Shown: positions 1-6,387 of the stretch, piece after piece
How positions within the stretch are numbered: the stretch's first letter is position 1
Layout of the letters: every line of letters starts with the position of its first letter
Assembly: GCA_030596225.1 (NCBI GenBank)
Contig: JAUVKO010000093.1
Coordinates: 1-7,758 of the forward strand
Direction of reading: 5' to 3'
Length of the DNA stretch: 7,758 nt
Origin: Fidelibacterota bacterium
GTDB lineage: Bacteria; Fidelibacterota; UBA8477; JABMPR01
Position numbers and translations under genes: made by a program
Notes under the pieces: generated by a model
What the model was told of the DNA's origin: nothing
What the model saw: only the letters and a program-made list of their open reading frames with translations
Database searches by the model: none

Positions 1-1037
1 ATCTTGGTTCGTTCCCACAGAGGGATGAATACATCGGTCTTCCGGGTATAGACGACCTCAATATCTGTTCGGGTCTCAATTAACTTACCCAGGCGCTTTA
101 CAACATCCAGAACTATGTCTTTTTCTTTGAGTCCATTGCCACGAGCTCCGGGGTCATGACCTCCATGACCGGCATCCAGCACAATCTTGTCAAATTTCCA
201 TTTGGCGCGTTCCTGGTTCAAATAGTGGGTCTGATCAATGACGTAAGGGCGACGAATAGTTAATAGAATCTCGGGAGGAGATTGGCGATGAAGCACATCC
301 ACCCCCTCTACCGTTCCACGCAGACGGAAGGTTAATTGTGAAGTGCCATCCAACTGGTCTGCTGTTACTGTACGAATGCTGCTGTTTTTCGGGATTTGTG
401 TCTGATCAAGAGTGGTCTTGTTCACTGTGGCACCCGGTAGTGTTACATAGAGCCATTCTTCGCGGTTGATCCAGGCTTTAACTGATTTTGCATTGTAGCG
501 ATTAGCCGTTCGAATGCGGATTACAGTACCATTCTGGCGCTCTTCGATAGTGGCGGAAACAATATCGAAAGGAGATAGTTCAGGATGCTCTTCTGTTTTC
601 TGCACCTGAAGGTCGGCAGTATCTGTTCCAGTGAGAATAGTAACAGTAGAAACCAAGCCAACTTGTTTGAGAATGCCCACAAAATCATCCATGGGAAGAT
701 AAGTCTCTCCGTCAAAATAGATTACGTCATGTGACATCTGGAAGGTTTTGTCTTCCACCATGATATAATGATTGTAGGCAGTCACTTTAAATTTCAAGAG
801 ACCTAACCGGAAAACTGTTTTCCGAACAGCTGGATTCAGGAATGCAGATACTTTATAGGCATTCAATAGATCCTGTTGCGATATGTATTGATACTGATTG
901 ATCACATAGACGGGGATAGCCGGCACGTAACGTTCATCGGAAGCTTTTTGCAGGATCAGTTCAGTACGTCGAGCTTGAAGTGATGATACTGCAAAGAGTA
1001 AAAAAAGACATAATATTATATATCGACTACGAATCAT
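1..1037 (-). CDS. N-acetylmuramoyl-L-alanine amidase (Amidase_3/AmiC type), 3' end cut by window
   Basis: This is a zinc-dependent amidase that would cleave the bond between MurNAc and the stem peptide in the periplasm, typically for daughter-cell separation. The ATG at 1037-1035 follows a weak GAG-type ribosome site and starts a signal peptide (about residues 1-21, hydrophobic core IILCLFLLFAVSSL, then QA). Residues about 35-127 resemble the copper-amine-oxidase-N/stalk-like fold, and about 150-265 form a beta-rich AMIN-like linker. The catalytic domain starts near residue 283 with KIVLDAGHGGHDPGA. H291 and E305 (in LKEKD) match the first two zinc ligands with the family's spacing. Only 345 residues are present, so the later zinc His and the catalytic Glu lie outside the window. 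It follows the HhH/barrel gene after 29 bp on the same strand and is probably cotranscribed with it. The family call is firm. The N-terminal domain names are inferred from sequence pattern only. Confidence 0.92.
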   Translation of the reverse strand, partial: MIRSRYIILCLFLLFAVSSLQARRTELILQKASDERYVPAIPVYVINQYQYISQQDLLNAYKVSAFLNPAVRKTVFRLGLLKFKVTAYNHYIMVEDKTFQMSHDVIYFDGETYLPMDDFVGILKQVGLVSTVTILTGTDTADLQVQKTEEHPELSPFDIVSATIEERQNGTVIRIRTANRYNAKSVKAWINREEWLYVTLPGATVNKTTLDQTQIPKNSSIRTVTADQLDGTSQLTFRLRGTVEGVDVLHRQSPPEILLTIRRPYVIDQTHYLNQERAKWKFDKIVLDAGHGGHDPGARGNGLKEKDIVLDVVKRLGKLIETRTDIEVVYTRKTDVFIPLWERTK

Positions 1038-1066
1038 AATTAGCACTCAAATTAGTCGGTCAAGTT

Positions 1067-2824
1067 TTATAAGACAACGGACAACTGGAAACTAAACTCA
1101 AGTTGTTTTGCAGGTCCTGAATTCTGATAAAGATGATTTCCTGCTATACGAATCTCAAGATTAGTCTGTTTACTAGTGTTTTGTTTTAGATACAGAAACC
1201 AGCGCTGTCCGTCCTCATATGCAGTAAAAAAGCTAAAACTCTCAGCCAAACCAGATTCATATATACTCAGGCGTAAGGTATATGCAGGTATCGAGTACCT
1301 GGCAAAACCCGCCGCTCCCTTCCAACTATCAGAAGTCACCAATATCCGCTGTTGAATTAGAACCGATCTGATTCCAGGCTGACTGGCAGTCTTAAGATTC
1401 AGGCGATATTGGAAACCAGGTGATATCTTTTCGTTCAAGGACACCGCAAACTTATTAATATGAGTAAATTGAACTTCTTCAGCCCAAATATCATCTGGAA
1501 TAAATGGTCCATCCTCTTTTTGAGTCCAATCTAATTGCCAATCTCGACATGATCCTCTATGATGAAGTTGAGCTTTGTGTTGAATGACCCTACGTAACTC
1601 AGATAATGCATGCAGGTGCGCGGCAGTCCCGGTATCCAGTGAATAACGCAATAAAAGTCGGCTTCCCGGCCTGATTTGCAGTCTTGCAGAAAGACCTTGT
1701 TCATTCAAAGCCTGAGAACCCAACATTGAAAAAATGGAGCTAGAGGAATTCTGCTCTGTGGTTTGAAAGCATCTGTATTGAACTGCTATCTGGAAAGGTT
1801 TGATCTTGTATGACCAACTGATAATAGATCTCCCCTCTTGTAATCTAAGATTGTCTGTGAAGGTCTGTATTGATTGGGATTGATTCAATTGCCACTGCAT
1901 ACCCAACTCTATTCCAGGATTTAAAATTGAAGCTGGATCAAATAGAGTCGCTAAATACACCTGGATTCCAGGACCATGATAGATCCCAGCCAGGCCAGCC
2001 ATTTGCAGATTCTTCATTGCATAAGACCTATCCGGAGAATGGATACCGTCCGAGTCTTCATGGAATTTCCCTGCCTCAAAGCGTCCCAGTGCTGTTCTAT
2101 TGGAAATAAATGCAAATCCTTGTAGCTGCCGTATATGCCACTCACCGGCAATTCCATGGAAATAGTCGGTCTCCCGAGTAGAGTAATGAGGAGTAAGTGC
2201 CAAGCGAAGTTTTTTCACCAGGCTCGACGGACTCAGGCCCATTCTGCGCCCCTGTTGATCCAATAGCAAACCACTTCCCCAGACAACATGAAAGTCACCC
2301 ACAAGCAATTTTGTTAATCCAGGTATCCGATCACTACTTACAGCAAGAATAGAATGATCGGATAAACTCATTTCACCCGGGTCTTGTTCTATTAAAAAAA
2401 CTAAACTCAGCCAGTCATTATGCACCCTTCCTTTATGGAGAATACGCCAACCTTCCAGTGAGGGGCTGTATTGAATCCGTTGACGGAACACGATTTGAGT
2501 AAGATCATGCTCACCACGCACCGTTCCAGATAAAAGTTGAATGTCATCCGGATTCAATTTCTTGTGCAAACGTTGATATCCCTTTTCCGTAACACCATTT
2601 TTCTGCCATTCCAAAATCAATTCAATAGCTTCAAGCGAGAATCCTTTGGAGCCTAGTATTGTAGAATCCGCAAGCTCAAGATCGAGGGGAGTAAAAATCC
2701 GGGTAAGCAATGCATTGATGAACTGCTGTTCATCAGGATCATCAGTTTCATCTGGTAAGGAATTCATATCTGTCTGCGTCATTGCGAATGAGCTGAATAG
2801 CAGAACCAATACCCAGGCTTTCAT
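1067..2824 (-). CDS. Helix-hairpin-helix domain outer-membrane beta-barrel protein, function unknown
   Basis: A 585-residue exported protein. I chose the ATG at 2824 over an in-frame start at 2974 because it begins a clean signal peptide (MKAWVLVLLFSSFA) and overlaps the upstream stop as ATGA; the earlier start would add 50 residues lying inside the neighbour gene. Residues about 46-98 (PLDLELADSTIL, GFSLEAIELILEWQKNG, then a helix ending NPDDIQLL) fit the degenerate tandem helix-hairpin-helix pattern of ComEA-like regions. The rest, from about residue 110, is a long run of amphipathic beta strands. GDFHVVWGSGLLL (176-188) followed by PHYSTRETDYFHGIAGEW matches in pattern the block GDYxxxFGxGLxL...PYxSxxExxFxRG of Bacteroidota HhH-domain outer-membrane proteins. 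The molecular role of that family is not established. Taking part in DNA or peptidoglycan handling at the envelope would be speculation. Confidence 0.72.
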   Translation of the reverse strand: MKAWVLVLLFSSFAMTQTDMNSLPDETDDPDEQQFINALLTRIFTPLDLELADSTILGSKGFSLEAIELILEWQKNGVTEKGYQRLHKKLNPDDIQLLSGTVRGEHDLTQIVFRQRIQYSPSLEGWRILHKGRVHNDWLSLVFLIEQDPGEMSLSDHSILAVSSDRIPGLTKLLVGDFHVVWGSGLLLDQQGRRMGLSPSSLVKKLRLALTPHYSTRETDYFHGIAGEWHIRQLQGFAFISNRTALGRFEAGKFHEDSDGIHSPDRSYAMKNLQMAGLAGIYHGPGIQVYLATLFDPASILNPGIELGMQWQLNQSQSIQTFTDNLRLQEGRSIISWSYKIKPFQIAVQYRCFQTTEQNSSSSIFSMLGSQALNEQGLSARLQIRPGSRLLLRYSLDTGTAAHLHALSELRRVIQHKAQLHHRGSCRDWQLDWTQKEDGPFIPDDIWAEEVQFTHINKFAVSLNEKISPGFQYRLNLKTASQPGIRSVLIQQRILVTSDSWKGAAGFARYSIPAYTLRLSIYESGLAESFSFFTAYEDGQRWFLYLKQNTSKQTNLEIRIAGNHLYQNSGPAKQLEFSFQLSVVL

Positions 2825-3639
2825 GGCAGGAGCAGTTCCAATCCAAAACCATGGGAAACAGGTAGATCCGGATGGAGCACTCCAGTATAGTGTATTCCGA
2901 TTTTTCCGAATGTGAACCGCCAACCGGCTGAAAAAGATTGACTGAGATCTCGATAACCAACTGCAAGCTGCCACCTGGATTCGCGTGAGGTGACCATGGC
3001 AATGCAGAGTTCCAGGGGCAGAGCTGCCTCCTTCTCAATTGCAAACATAAACTTGATGAAACCTGCATCATACTCAGTACCAAGTAGAAATCTTTGGGGA
3101 ATAGTTAAAGTTTTTCCCATTTGCACCAAATGTTCTAAGGTGGAACCAATGTGAATATCATCCGAGATTTCTATTAGCAAACTAGCAGAGAGTGTAAGGG
3201 TGGTTCGGGAATCAAACCCGCCAATACTAAGATGATAAAGCCCCAGATTGATTCCGGATTGAAATCCTGGATCAATAGACCAGGACGTCCCATTCGTCAG
3301 GATCATCTCTGAGTACAATTCATCCCCAAAATATTCAAGGCCGCTGATCACCGGTATCGAAGCAATCCGATACAGTGCAGTAAGAGAACCTGCTTGCAGA
3401 TCCAAACCTCCAAATGGTCGTTGATATTGGAGTCCAATCTGTGAATGGACATCATTAATCATTAATGATGGGTTTACCAATAGACGGTCTGGGTGAGGAT
3501 CACCAATGACCGTGATATTTGCCGCAGCAGCAGGCCAACCCATTCCGTGATATTCAAAAGCGGCAAAGAGTGATGATGAAATAAGTGCGGTTCCCAGGAT
3601 AAAATACCGCATAAACAGCATTTTTCTGATCTGAATCAT
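2821..3639 (-). CDS. PorV/FadL-like small outer-membrane beta-barrel protein (hypothetical)
   Basis: A 272-residue predicted exported protein. A TTG four codons upstream (3651) is possible, but the ATG at 3639 is preferred. Neither has a strong ribosome site; the best upstream match is GGGTAA. The signal peptide has a basic start (MIQIRK), a hydrophobic core to about residue 25 and likely cleavage near SLFA-A. After it, a glycine/alanine stretch leads to VNPSLM (55-60), which corresponds to the NPA/NPAGL turn common near the N-terminus of PorV-, PorQ- and FadL-like barrels. FGDELYSE (104-111) and a C-terminal HGFGLELLLP also fit such FCB-group barrels. The remainder alternates polar and hydrophobic residues as in beta strands. 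Its TGA overlaps the ATG of the HhH/barrel gene by four bases, so translation is probably coupled and the products may work together. There is no direct evidence that it belongs to a type IX secretion system. The exact family is uncertain. Confidence 0.65.
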   Translation of the reverse strand: MIQIRKMLFMRYFILGTALISSSLFAAFEYHGMGWPAAAANITVIGDPHPDRLLVNPSLMINDVHSQIGLQYQRPFGGLDLQAGSLTALYRIASIPVISGLEYFGDELYSEMILTNGTSWSIDPGFQSGINLGLYHLSIGGFDSRTTLTLSASLLIEISDDIHIGSTLEHLVQMGKTLTIPQRFLLGTEYDAGFIKFMFAIEKEAALPLELCIAMVTSRESRWQLAVGYRDLSQSFSAGWRFTFGKIGIHYTGVLHPDLPVSHGFGLELLLP

Positions 3640-3743
3640 AAAATTACCCAATTTTTAACTTTTGAAGGATGTTTTAAAAGTGTGGGCTATGTTAATGCAA
3701 ATATCGGTTTAGGGCAACAGCTTTCAGCATAGGAGTGATCCTC
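3640..3743. promoter_or_regulatory. Divergent intergenic region between PorV-like gene and DUF2164 gene
   Basis: About 100 bp separate two divergent genes, so promoters for both would be expected here. The tract is AT-rich (for example 3651-3680). Candidate boxes are poor. On the minus strand a TTGCAT is followed 16-17 bases later by TTTAAA/TTAAAA. On the plus strand TATGTT (3688-3693) lacks a good -35 partner. No operator-like dyad stands out. The assignment rests on gene orientation more than on motif quality. Confidence 0.35.
3731..3735 (+). promoter_or_regulatory. Ribosome binding site that sets the DUF2164 start
   Basis: AGGAG lies 8 bases before the ATG at 3744, ideal spacing. An in-frame GTG at 3735 shares its first base with this motif, so it is unlikely to be the true start. 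This removes three residues from the longest reading frame. Confidence 0.75.
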
Positions 3744-4022
3744 ATGAATCTCACATTTTCACGCAAGATGAAAGATGAATTGATCGGCAAGATCCAGGAC
3801 TACTTCTTAAAGGAGATGGAACAGGAACTGGGAAATTTCGAGGCTGAATTCCTATTGGATTATTTCAGCGAACACCTTGGTCCCCATTACTACAATCAGG
3901 CTATTCGTGATGTTCAAACGCATCTGGCCAGCCATCTGGATAATCTTAATGAACGTATTGATGAACTTGAAAAACCTTTGCCAAATTCTGAATATGGCAA
4001 AACAGGTATAGTAGAGGCGTAA
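3744..4022 (+). CDS. DUF2164 family protein
   Basis: A 92-residue soluble, acidic, mostly helical protein with no signal peptide or membrane segment. The series KMKDELIGKIQDYFLKEMEQELGNF, then FLLDYF, then LGPHYYNQAIRDVQ, and finally a helix ending ELEKP, matches the DUF2164 pattern, whose hallmark is GPxYYNQxxxD. The family consists of short cytoplasmic proteins of unknown function, usually around 80 residues. The start is the ATG preceded by AGGAG. It is the only plus-strand gene in the window, diverging from the PorV-like gene and converging on the large barrel gene, so it is probably a single-gene unit. The last codons (VEA and stop) fall within the left arm of a 13-bp inverted repeat, so the C-terminal tail after the conserved region may come from that element. 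The family call is good; the function is unknown. Confidence 0.85.
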   Translation: MNLTFSRKMKDELIGKIQDYFLKEMEQELGNFEAEFLLDYFSEHLGPHYYNQAIRDVQTHLASHLDNLNERIDELEKPLPNSEYGKTGIVEA

Positions 4023-4062
4023 CATGTCAAAGATCCCGTCATAGGCGGGGTTACGCCTCTAC
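4011..4062. repeat. Perfect 13-bp inverted repeat with 26-nt loop (palindromic element or bidirectional terminator)
   Basis: The arms GTAGAGGCGTAAC (4011-4023) and GTTACGCCTCTAC (4050-4062) are exact reverse complements. Inside the loop CCCG (4035-4038) can pair with CGGG (4046-4049), giving a nested structure. It lies between convergent genes and covers the DUF2164 stop codon. Neither side carries the immediate T-run of a classical intrinsic terminator; the plus side has only a loose T-rich tract around 4067-4084. It could end transcription from both sides, or be a REP-like/miniature palindromic repeat found elsewhere in the genome. Only one copy is present in this window. Confidence 0.85.
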
Positions 4063-4082
4063 TGGATTGTTATTAAATTTTG

Positions 4083-5870
4083 TTAACGATAAACAAGTGT
4101 AATATTAACCTTTGGAAGTAGATATTCCCGTTCCTGATCTTGAACCGAAATAAATCTAGCATCTGTATCAAGATATAGTCGACTTCCCAAATGGTGTCTA
4201 AGGCCCAGCAGGGGACCTTCACCATGCCACAGTTCAGTTTCACGATTTCCAGCAGAATATCTGGTCGATCTTTCATGTCCTAGATATCCGACCCAGCCCT
4301 GCCAACCCTGGTAATTATAAAATAGTCTGATGATCACTTCAAGTTGTTCCCGTTCGCTGGTTACCTGTTGCACAAATGCATCCCAGTCTAAGCGTCCATC
4401 ATCTTCCCAACGTGCAGCCAGTTTGGTGGCAACAGACCAACGCTGATTGAAGTGATAAGTGAGTTTATTTTGAAGATCCAGAGAACGATGCACAAAACTG
4501 CGAGCCGGCTGCTCCATTTCAATAAAAAGATCTTCGTAATCATAGTCAAAATAATTGCTGCGTATCCGGGCACGACCTTCACCATCCCAGGATTGGCGAC
4601 GCCAACTCACACCTGACCAAAGCACCAAATTCCGATTCCAGTGATTTTCTGAACTACGCGTATTGAACAAGTAGATGAGATGAAACATACTGAGTTTGGT
4701 ACCTAGTTCCAGCGAATAAAATGGACTTGGTTGCCAGATAAAGCGTAGTTCGTTATTAAGCCGCCATTCATCTCGATCATCATCGTTAGTGGTATCCGGT
4801 GTGTCATACTCCAACCTGGATAAGAGGGTTGTCCATGAAAGTGAATCCACCAAACCGGGTATCTGCCAGGTAAGCTGTTCTCTTAATTGGTATAACACTT
4901 GTGTATAGTCCACATAATATTTATTTTGAGAATTGTTAACCTTGAATGTACTGAATGACGAAAAATATGGGCGTTTCAGCGCCAAACCAGTCTCATTGAC
5001 CAGCGAGAAACGTTTACGCTCCTCTCCAAAAAGCTTTTTAGTGGTGTTTGCGCTCACTTTTTCCTGATTGATCTCGGTTAGTTGATCTCCCCAGTTCAGT
5101 TGATGATAAAGTCGCAGGTCTTTCTTCAAATGGTAAGTAAAGCGGTTCTGCCATTGCAAATTTTCGTTGTGACGTGATTGCGAACTCCCCAATGAATCAG
5201 TAAAGAATGACTGCAAACGAGCTTCATGGTTGAGACTGGTCTGGAAAGTAGAAATGTTACTAAAGCGGATGAAGTAGTCCGCCTGAGTTTTTAATGAATG
5301 GTTCAGGTGCTCTGCCAGTTGATCTCTCACCCCTGAAAGTGAGACTGAAGATCTCTGAGAATCGGTCTTCCAGGCGTGCTGCAAATCCAATTCAGCCGTC
5401 CAGCCTTCATCCACAATCCCGTACCGTTCTACTGATCTACCTCCCAGAAAAGCAGAAAACTTATCATCTCGCTTAACACCGGCTAAAAGGGCCCAGTTTG
5501 TGATGGTGGAAGCCAGACCTGTACGATGATCCTGATAATGGCTATTCTCAAGGCGAACACTTTTATTACACCGTTCACCCCATGACCAATCACTCCGCAG
5601 TCGATGTTCAATGGAATATTGCTTACTCTGAGTAATACTGTTACTGTAGGCAAACAGTTTGTATCGCAATGCTTCATTGATGCTAAGTGTACTCCGTACA
5701 AGATTAACTTTGTGATTCAGTTTAAGATCATTATTAGTAGAAAGATTATCCTGACGAAAAATATAAGCCAGCGAATCCTGAGCCGCACCCCGAGCTGTTC
5801 CCCATGACAAAAGCATGCCGAGGACAACAAGCTTTACAATACCCGCAAGGGAAGGTCTCAATACAAGCAT
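4083..5870 (-). CDS. Large putative outer-membrane beta-barrel protein, hypothetical
   Basis: A 595-residue protein that I do not recognise as a named family. The ATG at 5870 is preferred over a GTG at 5897: it has AAGAG about seven bases upstream and sits 10 bp after the ftsB stop, whereas the GTG would overlap ftsB and has its purine tract too close. Residues 1 to about 31 form a signal peptide (core IVKLVVLGMLLSWG, then TARGAAQ). The mature part is rich in Trp, Tyr, Arg and Asp/Glu and shows many alternating 8-12 residue beta strands separated by polar turns, for example RSFVHRSLDLQNKLTYHF, RWSVATKLAARWEDD and RLYLDTDARFISV. This is the look of an outer-membrane barrel with roughly two dozen strands. 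It ends NITLVYR, one residue past the usual terminal aromatic. No plug, TonB box, OmpA or protease motif is visible. Its position directly behind ftsB suggests cotranscription with a division gene. Confidence 0.7.
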   Translation of the reverse strand: MLVLRPSLAGIVKLVVLGMLLSWGTARGAAQDSLAYIFRQDNLSTNNDLKLNHKVNLVRSTLSINEALRYKLFAYSNSITQSKQYSIEHRLRSDWSWGERCNKSVRLENSHYQDHRTGLASTITNWALLAGVKRDDKFSAFLGGRSVERYGIVDEGWTAELDLQHAWKTDSQRSSVSLSGVRDQLAEHLNHSLKTQADYFIRFSNISTFQTSLNHEARLQSFFTDSLGSSQSRHNENLQWQNRFTYHLKKDLRLYHQLNWGDQLTEINQEKVSANTTKKLFGEERKRFSLVNETGLALKRPYFSSFSTFKVNNSQNKYYVDYTQVLYQLREQLTWQIPGLVDSLSWTTLLSRLEYDTPDTTNDDDRDEWRLNNELRFIWQPSPFYSLELGTKLSMFHLIYLFNTRSSENHWNRNLVLWSGVSWRRQSWDGEGRARIRSNYFDYDYEDLFIEMEQPARSFVHRSLDLQNKLTYHFNQRWSVATKLAARWEDDGRLDWDAFVQQVTSEREQLEVIIRLFYNYQGWQGWVGYLGHERSTRYSAGNRETELWHGEGPLLGLRHHLGSRLYLDTDARFISVQDQEREYLLPKVNITLVYR

Positions 5871-5880
5871 AAGAAATCTC

Positions 5881-6237
5881 TTAGTGTGCTTGATCACCCT
5901 TTTTAGACTCGATGATCACATGAAAAACCTTCTCTCCCGGTTTCGCCATACGAAAGCGTTCTCGGGCAATTCGCTCCAGGTAATCGGGATCATTCAGTAA
6001 ACGATCTCGTTCACTTTCCAGCTCAGTTTTTTCCATTTCCAGCCGGGCAATGTGGGCTTCCATATCACGGATCTCCTGTTTGAGTTGCAGAAGACTATAA
6101 ACACCCTCGTCTCGCAACACAAACAGCTGAAAAAGGATCATTAAGATGATAGCCCCGGTAATCCAGGCCAGCTTGTTCTCAAACAGACCTCCTGTCCGTC
6201 TGCTATTCCTAGATCTTATCTTGTTCTTCTGAGCCAT
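5881..6237 (-). CDS. ftsB: Septum formation initiator family protein (FtsB/DivIC)
   Basis: A 118-residue bitopic inner-membrane protein of the divisome. In the known family, FtsB pairs with FtsL and FtsQ to link FtsZ-ring assembly to septal peptidoglycan synthesis. The order is typical: a basic cytoplasmic start (residues 1-22, KNKIRSRNSRR), one membrane segment (about 23-41), a periplasmic coiled coil (about 47-82, LKQEIRDMEAHIARLEMEK) and the conserved DPDYLERIARERFRMAKPGEKVF block (83-105). The ATG follows a GAGAGA-rich purine stretch. It lies downstream of eno on the same strand, an arrangement known from proteobacteria such as pseudomonads. The barrel gene follows after 10 bp. FtsB and DivIC cannot be separated by sequence alone; the ftsB name rests on the diderm context and the eno linkage. 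Confidence 0.9.
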   Translation of the reverse strand: MAQKNKIRSRNSRRTGGLFENKLAWITGAIILMILFQLFVLRDEGVYSLLQLKQEIRDMEAHIARLEMEKTELESERDRLLNDPDYLERIARERFRMAKPGEKVFHVIIESKKGDQAH

Positions 6238-6387
6238 AACTATTCTCTCTCATCCTTTTTTTATAAGACAATCATGCAGAAAAGTCTTTACAAACGAAGG
6301 TAGAACCGACTGAAGCAATCTCTGAATCTTGATTAGTCAGAAAATATGAGATCGCTACAGTCGTGGAATTTAGCCTGAGCACTTCAC
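6238..6387 (-). other. Spacer between eno and ftsB, no clear terminator
   Basis: This 150-bp gap holds no reading frame of note. Only weak dyads are visible, such as a 5-bp AAGAC/GTCTT stem with a 14-nt loop near 6263-6286, and none is followed by a T-run in the direction of transcription. A TATAAA in the minus strand upstream of ftsB could be a -10 box, but its only -35-like partner is too far away. Readthrough from eno into ftsB is therefore possible. Confidence 0.4.

Noticed and set aside
521..715. 64-codon minus-strand frame inside the amidase gene
   Set aside because: The continuous amidase frame with signal peptide and zinc-binding motif covers this region; the hydrophobic stretch here is an out-of-frame shadow.
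1065..1077. 13-bp TTTTATAAGACAA also found at 6259-6271
   Set aside because: One shared AT-rich 13-mer is roughly what is expected by chance in a window of this size, and the flanks do not match; it is not evidence for a shared regulatory site.
2825..2974. 50-residue N-terminal extension of the HhH/barrel protein
   Set aside because: It would lie inside the PorV-like coding sequence and would bury the signal peptide that begins at the ATG at 2824.
2748..3083. 111-codon minus-strand frame spanning the PorV-like/HhH junction
   Set aside because: It overlaps two better-supported genes in another frame, has no signal or domain pattern, and would break the ATGA-coupled arrangement.
6263..6286. 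Possible terminator hairpin AAGAC/GTCTT between eno and ftsB
   Set aside because: The stem is only 5 bp with a 14-nt loop, and on the transcribed strand it is followed by A residues, not T residues.
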